Counted from the first letter of the stretch, positions 49,495-60,732 are shown. The stretch: 64,000 nucleotides of DNA from Actinoplanes aureus (GCF_015704865.1 NZ_JADQTO010000040.1:1-64000); one strand, 5' to 3'. The notes: generated by a model from the sequence alone, not told the origin. Program-made: numbers and translations.

Positions 49495-50390
49495 CAGCGA
49501 CCGAGTTCGCGCTGCGCACCGACGGTGTGGGCAAGCGGTACCGGAAGGGCTGGGCGCTTCGCGACTGCACCCTGGCCCTGCCGGCGGGCGGCGTGATCGC
49601 CCTGGTCGGGCCGAACGGCGCGGGCAAGACCACGCTGCTGCGCCTGGTCGTCGGGTTGCTGGCACCGAGCACCGGCACGGTCGAGGTCCTCGGCCACGAC
49701 GTCACCGCCAGCACCCCGCAAACTCTGTCCCGGGTCGGGTTCCTGGCCCAGGACCACCCGCTGTACAAGCGCTTCACCGTCGCCGAGATGCTCCGCTTCG
49801 GCCGGGCCTGCAACCTGCGGTTCGACCAGGGGCTGGCCGAGCGCCGGCTGGCGAAGCTGGGCATCCCGCTCGACCGCAGGGCCGGTACGCTCTCCGGCGG
49901 CCAGCAGGCCCAGGTCGCTCTGGCTCTGGCCCTGGCGAAGCGGCCGGACCTGCTCGTCCTCGACGAGCCGGTGGCCAGCCTCGACCCGCTGGCCCGGCAC
50001 GAGTTCCTGCAGGTCCTCATGGGCGCGGTGGCCGAAGGCGGGGTGACCGTCCTGTTCTCCTCCCACGTCGTGCACGAGCTGGAGCGCGTCTGCGACCACC
50101 TGGTCGTGCTCAACAACGGCCGGGTCACGCTCACCGGTGACATCGACACCCTTCTCGCCGAGCACCGGCTGCTCGTCGGCCCGCGCACGGCCACCGACCT
50201 CGACCGGGCCGGCACCGTCGTGGAGGCCGTCCACAGCGACCGGCACACGACCCTGCTGGTACGCGACGGCGCGATCCCAGCCGCGCCGGGGTGGCAGGCC
50301 CAGCCGGTCGCGCTGGAGGACCTGGTGCTGGCGTACCTGCGCCGGCCGTCCGAGCCGAGCGCCGCGGTCACGCCGGAGGTGGCAGCATGA
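49491..50390 (+). CDS. ABC transporter ATP-binding protein
   Basis: 299 residues with Walker A GPNGAGKTT, signature LSGGQQAQVALALAL, Walker B LLVLDEPVASLD and H-loop SSHVVHE. The C-terminal extension is typical of YtrA-controlled exporters. It overlaps the GntR gene and a 30-codon ORF. It works with the permease at 50476; substrate unknown, often antibiotic or cell-wall stress-related in this family. Confidence 0.92.
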   Translation: MTATEFALRTDGVGKRYRKGWALRDCTLALPAGGVIALVGPNGAGKTTLLRLVVGLLAPSTGTVEVLGHDVTASTPQTLSRVGFLAQDHPLYKRFTVAEMLRFGRACNLRFDQGLAERRLAKLGIPLDRRAGTLSGGQQAQVALALALAKRPDLLVLDEPVASLDPLARHEFLQVLMGAVAEGGVTVLFSSHVVHELERVCDHLVVLNNGRVTLTGDIDTLLAEHRLLVGPRTATDLDRAGTVVEAVHSDRHTTLLVRDGAIPAAPGWQAQPVALEDLVLAYLRRPSEPSAAVTPEVAA

Positions 50391-50479
50391 CCGCCTGCAC
50401 CGAGCGGCAGACGCGCGAGTTGCGCACACAGGGCGCAGGCGAGGGCGAGAAGGGCATGCGAGAGGTCGGCACAGCATGA
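50387..50479 (+). CDS. 30-codon ORF coupling ATPase and permease translation
   Basis: Codons 1-30 read MTACTERQTRELRTQGAGEG, then EKGMREVGTA. The ATG overlaps the ATPase stop (ATGA, with GGAGG about 7 bases upstream) and the TGA overlaps the permease ATG (ATGA). The peptide is polar and has no hydrophobic segment. Chained overlaps on both sides make translation likely; the peptide may matter only as a coupling spacer. Confidence 0.5.
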   Translation: MTACTERQTRELRTQGAGEGEKGMREVGTA

Positions 50480-51441
50480 CGTGGTTGATCTGGCGCCAGC
50501 ACCGGACCGAGGTCTGCGTCCTGGGTCTGCTCGTCGGCATGTTCGGCATCGCCCTGCTCGTGCTCGGGACGCAGGCCCACGAGCTGTTCCCCGGCGGTCC
50601 CGCCCGGTGTGCGGGAGAGGCCGGTATGAACGAGGCCTGCGCGGCCTCCTTCCGCCGGCTCGACGAGGAGTACGGGTACGTCGAGAACCTCCTGGCGGCC
50701 TTCTATCTGGTCCCCGTCGTCATCGGTGCGTTCCTCGGTGCGCCACTGCTCGCGCGCGAACTGGAGGACGGCACCTGGCAGCTCGCCTGGACGCAGGCCG
50801 TGCCGCGGATGCGCTGGCTGGCGGCCAAGCTCGTGGCACTGGCCGGCGTCACCGTCGCGCTCACCGGGATGTTCACCGCGGTGCTCACCTGGTTCCGTCA
50901 GCCGTTCGACGCGTGGGAAGGGCGGTTCCAGTACGACGCCTTCGACCTGGAGGGACTTGTTCCGCCTGCGTACGCGCTGTTCGCGTTCGGCGTCGCCACC
51001 GCCGCCGGGGCGATCCTGCGGCGCAGCCTGCCCGCGTTCGGCGTCGCGTTCGGAGCGTTCCTCGCCGCCCGGATGTCGGTGGGGCTGTTGGCCCGTCCCG
51101 CGTACGCCACGCCGCTCACCACCATGGAGCCGGTCGGGGTCGGCGGCTCGACGGACCGGCCCGTGCCCGGCTTCGCTGACTGGATGATCGAACACGGCTA
51201 CGCGGACGCCACCGGGCGCAGGCTGAGCTGGACCGAGTACTACGAGCTGGAGGACGCCGCCAACCGGGCCGGCACCAACCTCAACCAGTTCCTGCACGCG
51301 CGGGGCATCCAGCAGTTCGGTGTCTACCACCCGGCCGACCGGTTCTGGACGTTCCAGCTCATCGAGGCGGCCCTGTTCCTTGCCGTCGCGGCGGTCCTGA
51401 TCGGTGTGGTCGTGTGGCGGGTACGGCGCCGCATGATCTAG
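50476..51441 (+). CDS. ABC transporter permease (six-helix type)
   Basis: 321 residues. MTWLIWRQHRTEVCVLGLLVG is the usual opening of this permease class. A cysteine-containing loop (FPGGPARCAGEAGMNEACAASF) lies outside the membrane between helices 1 and 2. Further helices include LLAAFYLVPVVIGAFLGAPLLAREL and IEAALFLAVAAVLIGVVVW. It is probably the only permease of the YtrA-type operon, and a large extracytoplasmic loop around 215-290 may bind ligand. Operon ends at the 51573 hairpin. Confidence 0.88.
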   Translation: MTWLIWRQHRTEVCVLGLLVGMFGIALLVLGTQAHELFPGGPARCAGEAGMNEACAASFRRLDEEYGYVENLLAAFYLVPVVIGAFLGAPLLARELEDGTWQLAWTQAVPRMRWLAAKLVALAGVTVALTGMFTAVLTWFRQPFDAWEGRFQYDAFDLEGLVPPAYALFAFGVATAAGAILRRSLPAFGVAFGAFLAARMSVGLLARPAYATPLTTMEPVGVGGSTDRPVPGFADWMIEHGYADATGRRLSWTEYYELEDAANRAGTNLNQFLHARGIQQFGVYHPADRFWTFQLIEAALFLAVAAVLIGVVVWRVRRRMI

Positions 51442-51572
51442 AGAGGGTCTTGTCCGCCCCAATGTGGGTGCTGCCTAGCGGCCGTTGAGACAGCGCTGAG
51501 CGTGGGCCAAGCAAGATCACCGTACCGATGCACGGGATAGGGACCGCCGGGCGCGAGCGGAAGCGGAAGTGG

Positions 51573-51610
51573 GCGCCGGCCTCGCGGTTGGCGGAACGCG
51601 AGGCCGGCGC
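51573..51610. terminator. terminator between the ABC operon and the DUF3817 gene
   Basis: GCGCCGGCCTCGCG (51573-51586) pairs perfectly with CGCGAGGCCGGCGC (51597-51610); it lies between convergent genes ending at 51441 and 51615. Confidence 0.85.
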
Positions 51611-51614
51611 GGTC

Positions 51615-51926
51615 TCAGTTCGCCGTCGCGACGGCGGGGTGGGTGCGGCGCCTGGTCACCCAGCGTTCGAAGAGCAGGGTGGTGAGCGGGGGGATCGACG
51701 AGGCCAGGCCGAAGAGGGTGCGCCACAGCGACCAGCGTTCGGCGCGCGCTACCCAGAGGGTGGCGGCCAGGTAGGCGACGAACAGTGCCCCGTGCAGACG
51801 GCCGAACAGCCAGACGCCGGCCTCGGTGGTCTCGGTGACGTACTTCAGGTACATGCCGGCCAGCAGGCCGGTCCACGAGATCGCCTCGGCGATCGCGGTC
51901 ACCCGGAACACCCGGAACGCTTGCAC
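51615..51926 (-). CDS. DUF3817 membrane protein
   Basis: 103 residues from GTG 51926 (AAGGAG about 7 bases upstream). FRVTAIAEAISWTGLLAGMYLKYV is the family signature. Three membrane helices include GRLHGALFVAYLAATLWVA and LFGLASSIPPLTTLLFE. The family consists of short actinobacterial membrane proteins of unknown function. Confidence 0.88.
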   Translation of the reverse strand: MQAFRVFRVTAIAEAISWTGLLAGMYLKYVTETTEAGVWLFGRLHGALFVAYLAATLWVARAERWSLWRTLFGLASSIPPLTTLLFERWVTRRRTHPAVATAN

Positions 51927-52049
51927 GTGGTTCTCCTTCCCGGATCTTGACTGCGCTGACGGTACGGGACCGAAGATGAGCGTTTGCTGTGGGATTAATC
52001 GTCTCCTTTCGGGTATCTCGCACCAGCACGCAGCAAACGAGGGGGAACC

Positions 52050-52280
52050 GTGCCGGACATCATCGAGATCATCAAGGATCAGCACCGCCAGGTGGACGAG
52101 CTCCTGACGCGCGCGGCGGAAGAGGGCGCCGACGCCGAGGCCACCGCCGGGCGGGTCCCGGAGGAGGGGCCCGATCATCTGAGCCGGCACGACCTGTACG
52201 AGAAGGCGAAGGACCAGCAGATCCCCGGGCGTTCCAAGATGTCCCGGGATCAACTGGCCGAGGCGCTCGGCGAGAGCTGA
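52050..52280 (+). CDS. short hemerythrin-start protein with a Rho_N-like tail
   Basis: 76 residues. PDIIEIIKDQHRQVDELLTRA matches the first helix of actinobacterial hemerythrin-domain proteins, including the first iron-ligand His, but the rest of the four-helix bundle is missing. The end (LSRHDLYEKAKDQQIPGRSKMSRDQLAEALGES) is a SAP/Rho_N-like helix-extended-helix motif. Either a natural short fusion or a deletion joining two genes. It cannot form a complete di-iron site. Confidence 0.7.
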   Translation: MPDIIEIIKDQHRQVDELLTRAAEEGADAEATAGRVPEEGPDHLSRHDLYEKAKDQQIPGRSKMSRDQLAEALGES

Positions 52281-52290
52281 CACTGGTGTC

Positions 52291-52539
52291 GTGGAACGAA
52301 CGGACCGGATGCGCCCGTGCCGCCGATGCGGTCACCCCACCCGGGTGGACCGCATGGTGCAGGGATACGGGCGCAACTGTGCCGCCCTGCTCGGGCTGAC
52401 CGGCGGCACGGTCGACACCGGGCACGCCGGGCCCGATCTGCTCGACCTGATCGAGGTCGAGCCGGAGGACCACTGCGACGGCTGGGACCGCCCGGCTGAC
52501 GCCGCGTCGCCTACTTCACGCCGACGCCGGCCAGGCTGA
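52291..52539 (+). CDS. small zinc-finger protein (DUF6011-like)
   Basis: 82 residues. MRPCRRCGHPTRVDRMVQGYGRNCAALLG has paired cysteines spaced as in DUF6011-type zinc ribbons (CxxCGxxL...GxGxxC), followed by an acidic tail. The GTG at 52291 is 8 bases after the previous stop. The 3' end overlaps the methyltransferase gene by 29 bases on the opposite strand. Function unknown. Confidence 0.65.
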   Translation: MERTDRMRPCRRCGHPTRVDRMVQGYGRNCAALLGLTGGTVDTGHAGPDLLDLIEVEPEDHCDGWDRPADAASPTSRRRRPG

Positions 52540-53341
52540 CGGAGGCGATCGCCTCCGGCAGCCGCAAGTCCCCCGCGGCGGGCCGCCACTCGGGCACGGG
52601 CACCAGACCGGGCGCGGCCAGCCTCCAACCGTCGAAGAACCGGGTGACCTGCCTGTGCGCCCGCGGCACCAGCGGGGTGCCGGTGCGGTTGTAGAGATCG
52701 GTGACGCTGTCCACCAGTTCCGGGCGTGCCTCGGCGGTGACGTGCGAGATCGCCAGGTGGCTGCCGGGAACGACGGCCTCGCGATAGGCGACCATCGCCG
52801 AGTCGAGTGCCGGGCTGTCCGGGACGAAATGCAGCACGGCGATCATCAGGACGGCGATCGGGCGGCTCAGGTCCAGCAGGTCGCGGACCTCCGGCTCGTC
52901 CAGCAGCACGCCGGGCTGCTGGAGGTCCCCGTGCACCACGGCGGCGTGCGGGTCGTCGCCGAGCACGTGCCGGCCGTACAGCACGGCGGTCGGGTCGATG
53001 TCGACGTAGACCACCCGGGCGTCGGGAGTGGTGCTCCGGGCCACCTCGTGCACGTTGCCCTCGGCCGGGATGCCCGAGCCGAGGTCCAGGAACTGGCAGA
53101 TCCCGTGGTCGGTCGCGTACCGGACGGCCCGGCGCAGGAAGGCCCGGTTGGCCCGCACGATGAGCGGAATCTCCGGCAGCAGTTCGACGGCCCGGGCGGC
53201 GACCGCGCGGTCGGCGGCGAAGTTGTGCGTACCGCCCAGGAACGCGTCGTAGATGCGGGCGGCGCTCGGGCGGTTCGGGTCGATGGTGGCGGGTGCATCT
53301 GGCGTAGTGCTCACTACGCCAGGTTTTCCCAGATTCGCCAT
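52511..53341 (-). CDS. DUF574 / Methyltransf_19 SAM-dependent methyltransferase, paralog 2
   Basis: 276 residues with PSAARIYDAFLGGTHNFAADRAVA, the family N-terminal signature, SAM loop FLDLGSGIPA and VVYVDIDPTAVLYG. VLMIAVLHFVPDSPALD ends the core. It is the most divergent of the three paralogs in this window. A perfect palindrome lies within codons 8-16. It diverges from the hybrid kinase gene across 52 bp. Confidence 0.9.
   Translation of the reverse strand: MANLGKPGVVSTTPDAPATIDPNRPSAARIYDAFLGGTHNFAADRAVAARAVELLPEIPLIVRANRAFLRRAVRYATDHGICQFLDLGSGIPAEGNVHEVARSTTPDARVVYVDIDPTAVLYGRHVLGDDPHAAVVHGDLQQPGVLLDEPEVRDLLDLSRPIAVLMIAVLHFVPDSPALDSAMVAYREAVVPGSHLAISHVTAEARPELVDSVTDLYNRTGTPLVPRAHRQVTRFFDGWRLAAPGLVPVPEWRPAAGDLRLPEAIASVSLAGVGVK
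53301..53322. promoter_or_regulatory. perfect palindrome at the 5' end of methyltransferase paralog 2
   Basis: TGGCGTAGTG, two bases, CACTACGCCA: perfect 10-bp arms (11 with the flanking C/G). It lies just inside the coding region and 70-95 bp before the divergent kinase gene, so it may be an operator acting on both. Confidence 0.55.
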
Positions 53342-53393
53342 CCTCGTACCTGAAATATCCCGATAGACGTACTTTAGAGGACGGGAGGTAGCG

Positions 53394-55712
<2,319 letters not shown>

Positions 55713-55729
55713 TGGGGTAGACCGGAGTC

Positions 55730-57832
55730 ATGTGGACATCGGCCGTCGTCGCTCTCTCGCTGCTGCCCGTCGCCGCGCCCGGGGTCGATCAGCAGTACCT
55801 TCCCGCCGACAAGACCGGCTTCCTCACCTCGGCGGACACCCGCAGCAAGGTGTGGGCCACCGTGCAGCGTTCCGGTGGCCTCGGCGAGATCTTCTACCCC
55901 GACATCGGTACGCCGAGCGCGCGCACCCTCCAGTTCGTCCTGGCCGGCCCGGACGGGCGGGCGGTCCGCGCCGAGCAGGCAGCCGACGTCACCACGTCAC
56001 TGACCGACGAGCGCAGCCTCAGCTACCGGCAGGTCTTCACCGAGCGGCGGGGCCGGTGGCGGCTGACCGCGTCGTACACCACCGATCCGCGCGCCGCCGG
56101 CGTCCTGGTCGATCTGCGGCTCAGCACGTCCGGTGACCGCCCGTACCGGCTGTACGCGATCTACGACCCGGCGCTGGGCAACACCCGTGGCGGCGACTCC
56201 GGCCGTACCCAGGGCGACGCCCTGCTGGCCTCCGACGGGCCGGTGGCGAGCGCGTTCGCCGCCTCGCCCGCCTTCGCCGCGACCTCGAGCGGATACGCCG
56301 GTACGTCGGACGGCTGGACCGACCTGGCCGACGGCCGGATGGACTGGCATCACCGGGTGGCCGCCCCGGGCAGCCTCGTCCAGACCGGCGAGACCACCGT
56401 CACGGGCCGTCCCGGCCACGCCCGCGCCACGCTGGCGCTGGGATTCGGGCCGTCCGGTGCGCAGGCCCTCGGCGTCGCCCGGGCCGCGCTGGACCGCGGA
56501 TTCGGCCCGGTCCGGCGGGACTACGCCCGCGGCTGGGCGCGATATCTGAAGAGCATCGATCGTCCGCCGGCCGGCGCCGACCCCCGCCTCTACCGGGTCT
56601 CCGCGATGGTCCTGGCCGCGAGCGAGGACAAGACCCATCGCGGCGCGTACGTGGCCGCTCCGGCCGCACCGTGGGCGTTCGGCCGGGACGACCCGTCCGG
56701 CCCGTACCACCTGATCTGGGCCCGGGACCTCTACCAGATCGCCACCGGCCTGCTGGCCGCCGGCGACCGGGCCGGCGCCGAACGGGCCCTCGACTACCTG
56801 TTCACCGTCCAGCAGAAGCCGGACGGGTCGTTCCCGCAGAACTCCCGCCTGGACGGCACACCGGTGTGGGAGGGACTCCAGCTCGACGAGGTGGCCCTGC
56901 CGATCGTGCTCGCGTACCAACTGGGGCGCACCGACGCGAACACCTGGCGCGGGGTGAAACGGGCCGCTGACTTCCTGATCGGTTACCAGGGCGCGCCGTC
57001 CACGCCGCAGGACCGGTGGGAGAACCAGTCCGGCTTCTCGCCGGCCACCATCGCGGCCGAGATCGCCGGGCTGGTCTGTGCCGCCTCGATCGCCCGCGCC
57101 AACGGCGACGCGGCCTCGTCGGCGCGCTATCTGGCGACCGCCGACCAGTGGCAGGCGAAGGTCAAGGACTGGACGGTGACCAGCACCGGGCCGTACTCGG
57201 CCGAGCCCTACTTCCTGCGGCTCACCAAGGACGGGCAACCGGATCGCGGCACCACCTACGACATCGGCGACAGCGGGCCGGTCGCCGTGGACCAGCGGCG
57301 GGTCGTCGATCCGGGCTTCCTCGAGCTGGTCCGCCTGGGCGTGCTGCCGGCCGCCGATCCGGTCATCCGCAACAGCCTCGTGGTGGTCGATGAGCAACTC
57401 GGCGTACCCACCGCACGCGGCCTCTTCTGGTACCGAGCCTCGTTCGACGGCTTCGGCGAGAAGGCCGACGGCAGTCAGTGGGAGTACGACCTGCCGCCGG
57501 GCTCCCGGATCACCCGGGGCCGGGCCTGGCCGCTGCTCAACGGCGAGCGCGGCGAGTACCTGATCGCCGCCGGTCGCCACCGGTCCGCCCGGGTCCAGCT
57601 GGAGACCATGGCCCGCGCCGCCGGACCGGGCCTGCTGCTGCCCGAGCAGGTCTGGGACCGCCAGCCGCCGTACCGCGAGCCCGGCACCCCGACCACCTCG
57701 GCCACCCCGCTGACCTGGACGCACGCCCAGTACCTGCGGCTGGCCCGCGACCTCGAGGCCGGCCGGCTCCTGGAGCAGCCGGACGTGGTCGCCGCCCGCT
57801 ACCTCACGGCGCCGAGACCGCGGACAGGATGA
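55730..57832 (+). CDS. secreted GH15 glucoamylase/glucodextranase-like hydrolase
   Basis: 700 residues with a signal peptide (MWTSAVVALSLLPVAAPG). The N-terminal beta-sandwich (FYPDIGTPSARTLQFVLAG, about 30-270) is the glucodextranase domain N. The GH15 (alpha/alpha)6 barrel follows, with GPYHLIWARDLYQIATGLLAAGD, DGSFPQNSRLDGTPVWEGLQLDEVALPIVLAYQLG and RITRGRAWPLLNGERGEYLIA, where the catalytic acids are expected. It should release glucose from alpha-glucans or dextran outside the cell. It starts 17 bp after the kinase stop and may be cotranscribed with it. Confidence 0.9.
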   Translation: MWTSAVVALSLLPVAAPGVDQQYLPADKTGFLTSADTRSKVWATVQRSGGLGEIFYPDIGTPSARTLQFVLAGPDGRAVRAEQAADVTTSLTDERSLSYRQVFTERRGRWRLTASYTTDPRAAGVLVDLRLSTSGDRPYRLYAIYDPALGNTRGGDSGRTQGDALLASDGPVASAFAASPAFAATSSGYAGTSDGWTDLADGRMDWHHRVAAPGSLVQTGETTVTGRPGHARATLALGFGPSGAQALGVARAALDRGFGPVRRDYARGWARYLKSIDRPPAGADPRLYRVSAMVLAASEDKTHRGAYVAAPAAPWAFGRDDPSGPYHLIWARDLYQIATGLLAAGDRAGAERALDYLFTVQQKPDGSFPQNSRLDGTPVWEGLQLDEVALPIVLAYQLGRTDANTWRGVKRAADFLIGYQGAPSTPQDRWENQSGFSPATIAAEIAGLVCAASIARANGDAASSARYLATADQWQAKVKDWTVTSTGPYSAEPYFLRLTKDGQPDRGTTYDIGDSGPVAVDQRRVVDPGFLELVRLGVLPAADPVIRNSLVVVDEQLGVPTARGLFWYRASFDGFGEKADGSQWEYDLPPGSRITRGRAWPLLNGERGEYLIAAGRHRSARVQLETMARAAGPGLLLPEQVWDRQPPYREPGTPTTSATPLTWTHAQYLRLARDLEAGRLLEQPDVVAARYLTAPRPRTG

Positions 57833-58274
57833 TCCCGAGACACCCGCAGACCGCCAGCGTCACCGCGACGACCAGCAGGATCAGCGCGGCGGTCTGGCCC
57901 GGGTAACGCTGCGGCGGCGCGCCGAGCGCGCCGCCCATGAAGGAGAGCAGCGGCGCCCGGTACTCCAGCTCGACGGTGTGCCCGGGCGGTGCCACGACGG
58001 TGGTGTCGGCGGCGCCGATCCGGGCCGGCATCAGGTACGGCACGTGCACGTGCACCAGGTGCGGGCCGAGCGCCACCGACGTCACGACCCGTCCCCAGGT
58101 CGCCGGCACGTCCTGGCCGTCCACCTCCAGGACCGGGGTGTAGAGGCGGAGCAGGAACGCGAGGGGTGCGTATTTCAGCGTGACCGCGATCGCCGAGCCG
58201 CCGCTCGCGCGTGGCGTATCGACCGGCGGGAAGCCGGGCAGGACGGGCCGGTGTGGCGGGGCTACCGTGGCCAA
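57804..58274 (-). CDS. hydrophobic-tailed protein of unknown function
   Basis: 156 residues from TTG 58274 (GGAAAGG about 6 bases upstream); an in-frame extension to 58334 is less likely. Central region: AIAVTLKYAPLAFLLRLYTPVLEVDGQDVPATWGRVVTSV and VHVPYLMPARIGAADTTVVAPPGHTVELEYRAP, a beta-rich domain seen in small actinobacterial proteins. One C-terminal membrane helix (AALILLVVAVTLAVCGCLGIIL). Probably a tail-anchored membrane protein. It overlaps the 3' end of the GH15 gene by 29 bases. Confidence 0.7.
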   Translation of the reverse strand: MATVAPPHRPVLPGFPPVDTPRASGGSAIAVTLKYAPLAFLLRLYTPVLEVDGQDVPATWGRVVTSVALGPHLVHVHVPYLMPARIGAADTTVVAPPGHTVELEYRAPLLSFMGGALGAPPQRYPGQTAALILLVVAVTLAVCGCLGIILSAVSAP

Positions 58275-58399
58275 CGCTGAACCTTTCCGGAGGTCGCCCG
58301 GGAAGAATATGCCGGATCCGGGAGAGGCGTCCAAAATGGATCTTCAGATCCGGCTAGGATGATGCCCCACCCGATCCCGACCGCACCCGGAGGACGGCC

Positions 58400-59194
58400 T
58401 TGACCAGTGGAAACACCGTGGATCAGCAGACCGCCTCACCGGCCCGCCGATGGAACTACTGGCTCGGCGGCAAGGATCACTTCCAGGTCGACCGGGACTC
58501 CGGCGACCGGATCGCGCACGCGTTCCCGGCGATCCGGGTGGCCGCTCAGCAGGGCCGCGCGTTCCACGGCCGGGCCATCCGCTACCTGACCCGCGAGGCC
58601 GGCATCCGGCAGTTCATCGACATCGGCACCGGTCTGCCCGCGCCCGGCAACACCCACGAGGTGGCGCAGGCCATCGCACCGGACTCGAAGGTCGTCTACG
58701 TCGACAACGACCCGATGGTGCTGGCGCACGCCCGAGCGCTGATGATCGGCGGTACGACGACGTACCTGAACGGCGACCTGCGCGACCCGGCCGCCATCCT
58801 GACCGCCGAGGAGCTGCGGTCGACGATCGACCTGAGCCGGCCGGTCGGCATCCTGCTGATCGCCGTGCTGCACTTCATCCCCGACGACGTGCGAGCCCGG
58901 GAGGTGGTCCGGGAGCTGATGGCCGCGGCGGCTCCCGGCAGCTACCTGGTGGCCACCAACTCGACCAAGGACTTCGTCGAGCCCCAGGTCGCCGCCAGAT
59001 ACGACGCGTTGCTCGCGGCCGGCCACGTGGACGCCTGGCCGCGCGACAAGGACGTGTTCGGCGGCTTCTTCGACGGCCTGGAGCTCATCGACCCGGGCGT
59101 CGTCGCCATCAGCGACTGGCGTCCCGAGCACGACAAGCGTCCCACCCCGGCCGAGGTGTCCATGTACGGAGCGGTCGGCGTCAAACCCCGGTGA
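58400..59194 (+). CDS. DUF574 / Methyltransf_19 SAM-dependent methyltransferase, paralog 3
   Basis: 264 residues from TTG 58400 (CGGAGGA upstream). SPARRWNYWLGGKDHFQVDRDSGDRI is the family signature, then FIDIGTGLPA (SAM loop) and VVYVDNDPMVLAHARALM. It is closer to paralog 1 (RLWNYWLGGKDNF, VVYVDNDPLVLVHARAL) than to paralog 2. Substrate unknown. It overlaps the convergent cupin gene by 14 bases. Confidence 0.9.
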   Translation: MTSGNTVDQQTASPARRWNYWLGGKDHFQVDRDSGDRIAHAFPAIRVAAQQGRAFHGRAIRYLTREAGIRQFIDIGTGLPAPGNTHEVAQAIAPDSKVVYVDNDPMVLAHARALMIGGTTTYLNGDLRDPAAILTAEELRSTIDLSRPVGILLIAVLHFIPDDVRAREVVRELMAAAAPGSYLVATNSTKDFVEPQVAARYDALLAAGHVDAWPRDKDVFGGFFDGLELIDPGVVAISDWRPEHDKRPTPAEVSMYGAVGVKPR

Positions 59195-59525
59195 CGTAAA
59201 CCTTGCGCAGTGGCTCGCTGACGTGCCAGACGGTACGGGTACCGGCGGCGAGCCGCACCAGGTCACCCGGGCCGATCGTCACCCGGTCGCCGCCCTCGAC
59301 CTCGATCTCGGCGCGCCCGGCGAGCAGGACGAACGCCTCCTCGGCCTCGACGTCCCGCACGGCGCCGGCGCTCATCTCCCAGATGCCGATCTCGGCGCCG
59401 ATTCCCGGCAGGGTGGTGACCGTGACCGCCCCGGTGGTCGGGCTCCCGCTGACCACCGCCTCGGCGTCGGCCGGCTCGTGCGGCACGGTCACTGCGGCGA
59501 GGGGAAAGACGGCGACAGGCTCCAT
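59181..59525 (-). CDS. cupin-domain protein
   Basis: 114 residues from ATG 59525. TTLPGIGAEIGIWEMSAGAVRDVEAEEAFVLLAGRAEIEVEGGDRVTIGPGDLVRLAAGTRTVWHV is a single cupin barrel. The usual first metal-binding motif (GxxxxxHxH) has no histidines, so metal binding is doubtful; it resembles the DUF861/ethanolamine-utilisation type cupin. Divergent from spo0M. Function unknown. Confidence 0.85.
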   Translation of the reverse strand: MEPVAVFPLAAVTVPHEPADAEAVVSGSPTTGAVTVTTLPGIGAEIGIWEMSAGAVRDVEAEEAFVLLAGRAEIEVEGGDRVTIGPGDLVRLAAGTRTVWHVSEPLRKVYVTGV

Positions 59526-59597
59526 GACCTTGCACAATAGCCGTACCCTCCGTTGTTAGTTTTCCGATCAAGACGGTTCGCAAGCGGGAGAAACATC

Positions 59598-60569
59598 GTG
59601 GTCTTCAAGAAGTTGCTGGGCGCGCTCGGAGTGGGCGGCCTCAGCGTGGACACTGTGCTGTCCAACCCCAGCACCTACCCGGGCGCACCGCTGACCGGCC
59701 AGGTCAACCTGGTGGGCGGCACCCAGGACGCCGACATCGAGCACATCACCCTCGGCCTGGTCACCCGCATGGAGGTCGAGGGCGGCGGCGGTGACTACTC
59801 GGCCGTGGCCGACTTCCTGCGGATCCCGGTGACCGGCCCGATGCGCCTCGCCACCGGCCAGCAGCTGTCCCTGCCGTTCCGGTTCGACATGCCGTGGGAG
59901 ACGCCGATCACCACGGTCTACGGGCAGCAGCTGCGCGGCATGGTGATGGGTGTGCGGACCGAGGTGGCGATCGCCCGGGCCATCGACAAGGGCGACCTCG
60001 ACCCGGTGCACGTGCACCCGCTGCCGATCCAGCAGCGCATCCTCGACGCGTTCTCCCAGCTCGGCTTCCAGTTCAAGTCGGCCGACCTGGAGCACGGGCA
60101 GATCTACGGCGTGCACCAGACGCTCCCGTTCTACCAGGAGATCGAGTATTACCCGCCCGCCCAGTACGCGCACGCCGGCATCAACGAGGTCGAGCTGACC
60201 TTCGTGACCAGCCCGCACGCCGTCGAGGTGGTCCTCGAGTTCGACAAGCGCGGCGGCCTCTTCACCCAGGGGCACGACACCTACGGCCGCTACACGGTGT
60301 CGCACGCCGACGCCGACACCACCGACTGGCGCCAGGTCGTCGACGGCTGGGTCCGCCAGGCGGTCGACAAGCGCAAGTCGATGCCGGGCTTCGGCGGTGG
60401 CTTCGGCCACCAGCAGCCCGGCTACGGGCACGGCCACCACGGCCACTACCGCAGGCACGGCGGCATGGGCGGCGCCGCTATGGGTATCGCGGGCGGTCTG
60501 GCCGCCGGCTACCTGGCCGGCGAGGCGATCGAGGAGGTCGGCGAGTCGTTCGAGGACTTCGGCGAGTAG
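59598..60569 (+). CDS. spo0M: sporulation-control protein Spo0M
   Basis: 323 residues from GTG 59598. VFKKLLGALGVGGLSVDTVL and the two arrestin-like beta-sandwich halves (SNPSTYPGAPLTGQVNLVGGTQDADIEHITLGLVTRME, LPFRFDMPWETPITTVYG) define the family. The C-terminal extension is rich in Gly and His (GHGHHGHYRRHGG) and ends in a hydrophobic Gly/Ala stretch. The His-rich part could bind metal. In Bacillus the protein affects sporulation and the cytoskeleton; its role in actinomycetes is unproven. Terminator follows. Confidence 0.92.
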   Translation: MVFKKLLGALGVGGLSVDTVLSNPSTYPGAPLTGQVNLVGGTQDADIEHITLGLVTRMEVEGGGGDYSAVADFLRIPVTGPMRLATGQQLSLPFRFDMPWETPITTVYGQQLRGMVMGVRTEVAIARAIDKGDLDPVHVHPLPIQQRILDAFSQLGFQFKSADLEHGQIYGVHQTLPFYQEIEYYPPAQYAHAGINEVELTFVTSPHAVEVVLEFDKRGGLFTQGHDTYGRYTVSHADADTTDWRQVVDGWVRQAVDKRKSMPGFGGGFGHQQPGYGHGHHGHYRRHGGMGGAAMGIAGGLAAGYLAGEAIEEVGESFEDFGE

Positions 60570-60584
60570 AGACACGCGGTTCTT

Positions 60585-60616
60585 GACGGGCGAGGGTCTT
60601 CGTACCCTCGCCCGTC
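60585..60616 (+). terminator. intrinsic terminator of spo0M
   Basis: GACGGGCGAGGGT (60585-60597) pairs perfectly with ACCCTCGCCCGTC (60604-60616), loop CTTCGT, followed by GCTTTT. Confidence 0.92.
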
Positions 60617-60732
60617 GCTTTTGGTCACTCGGCCCTGCTCAGGACCGCTGACGGCGCGAGACAACCGGGCAGCGCCGAACGCATATCCCACTCACTCTAT
60701 GGGAAATGTATGTGTCCTGGGTCACAAAGTGG

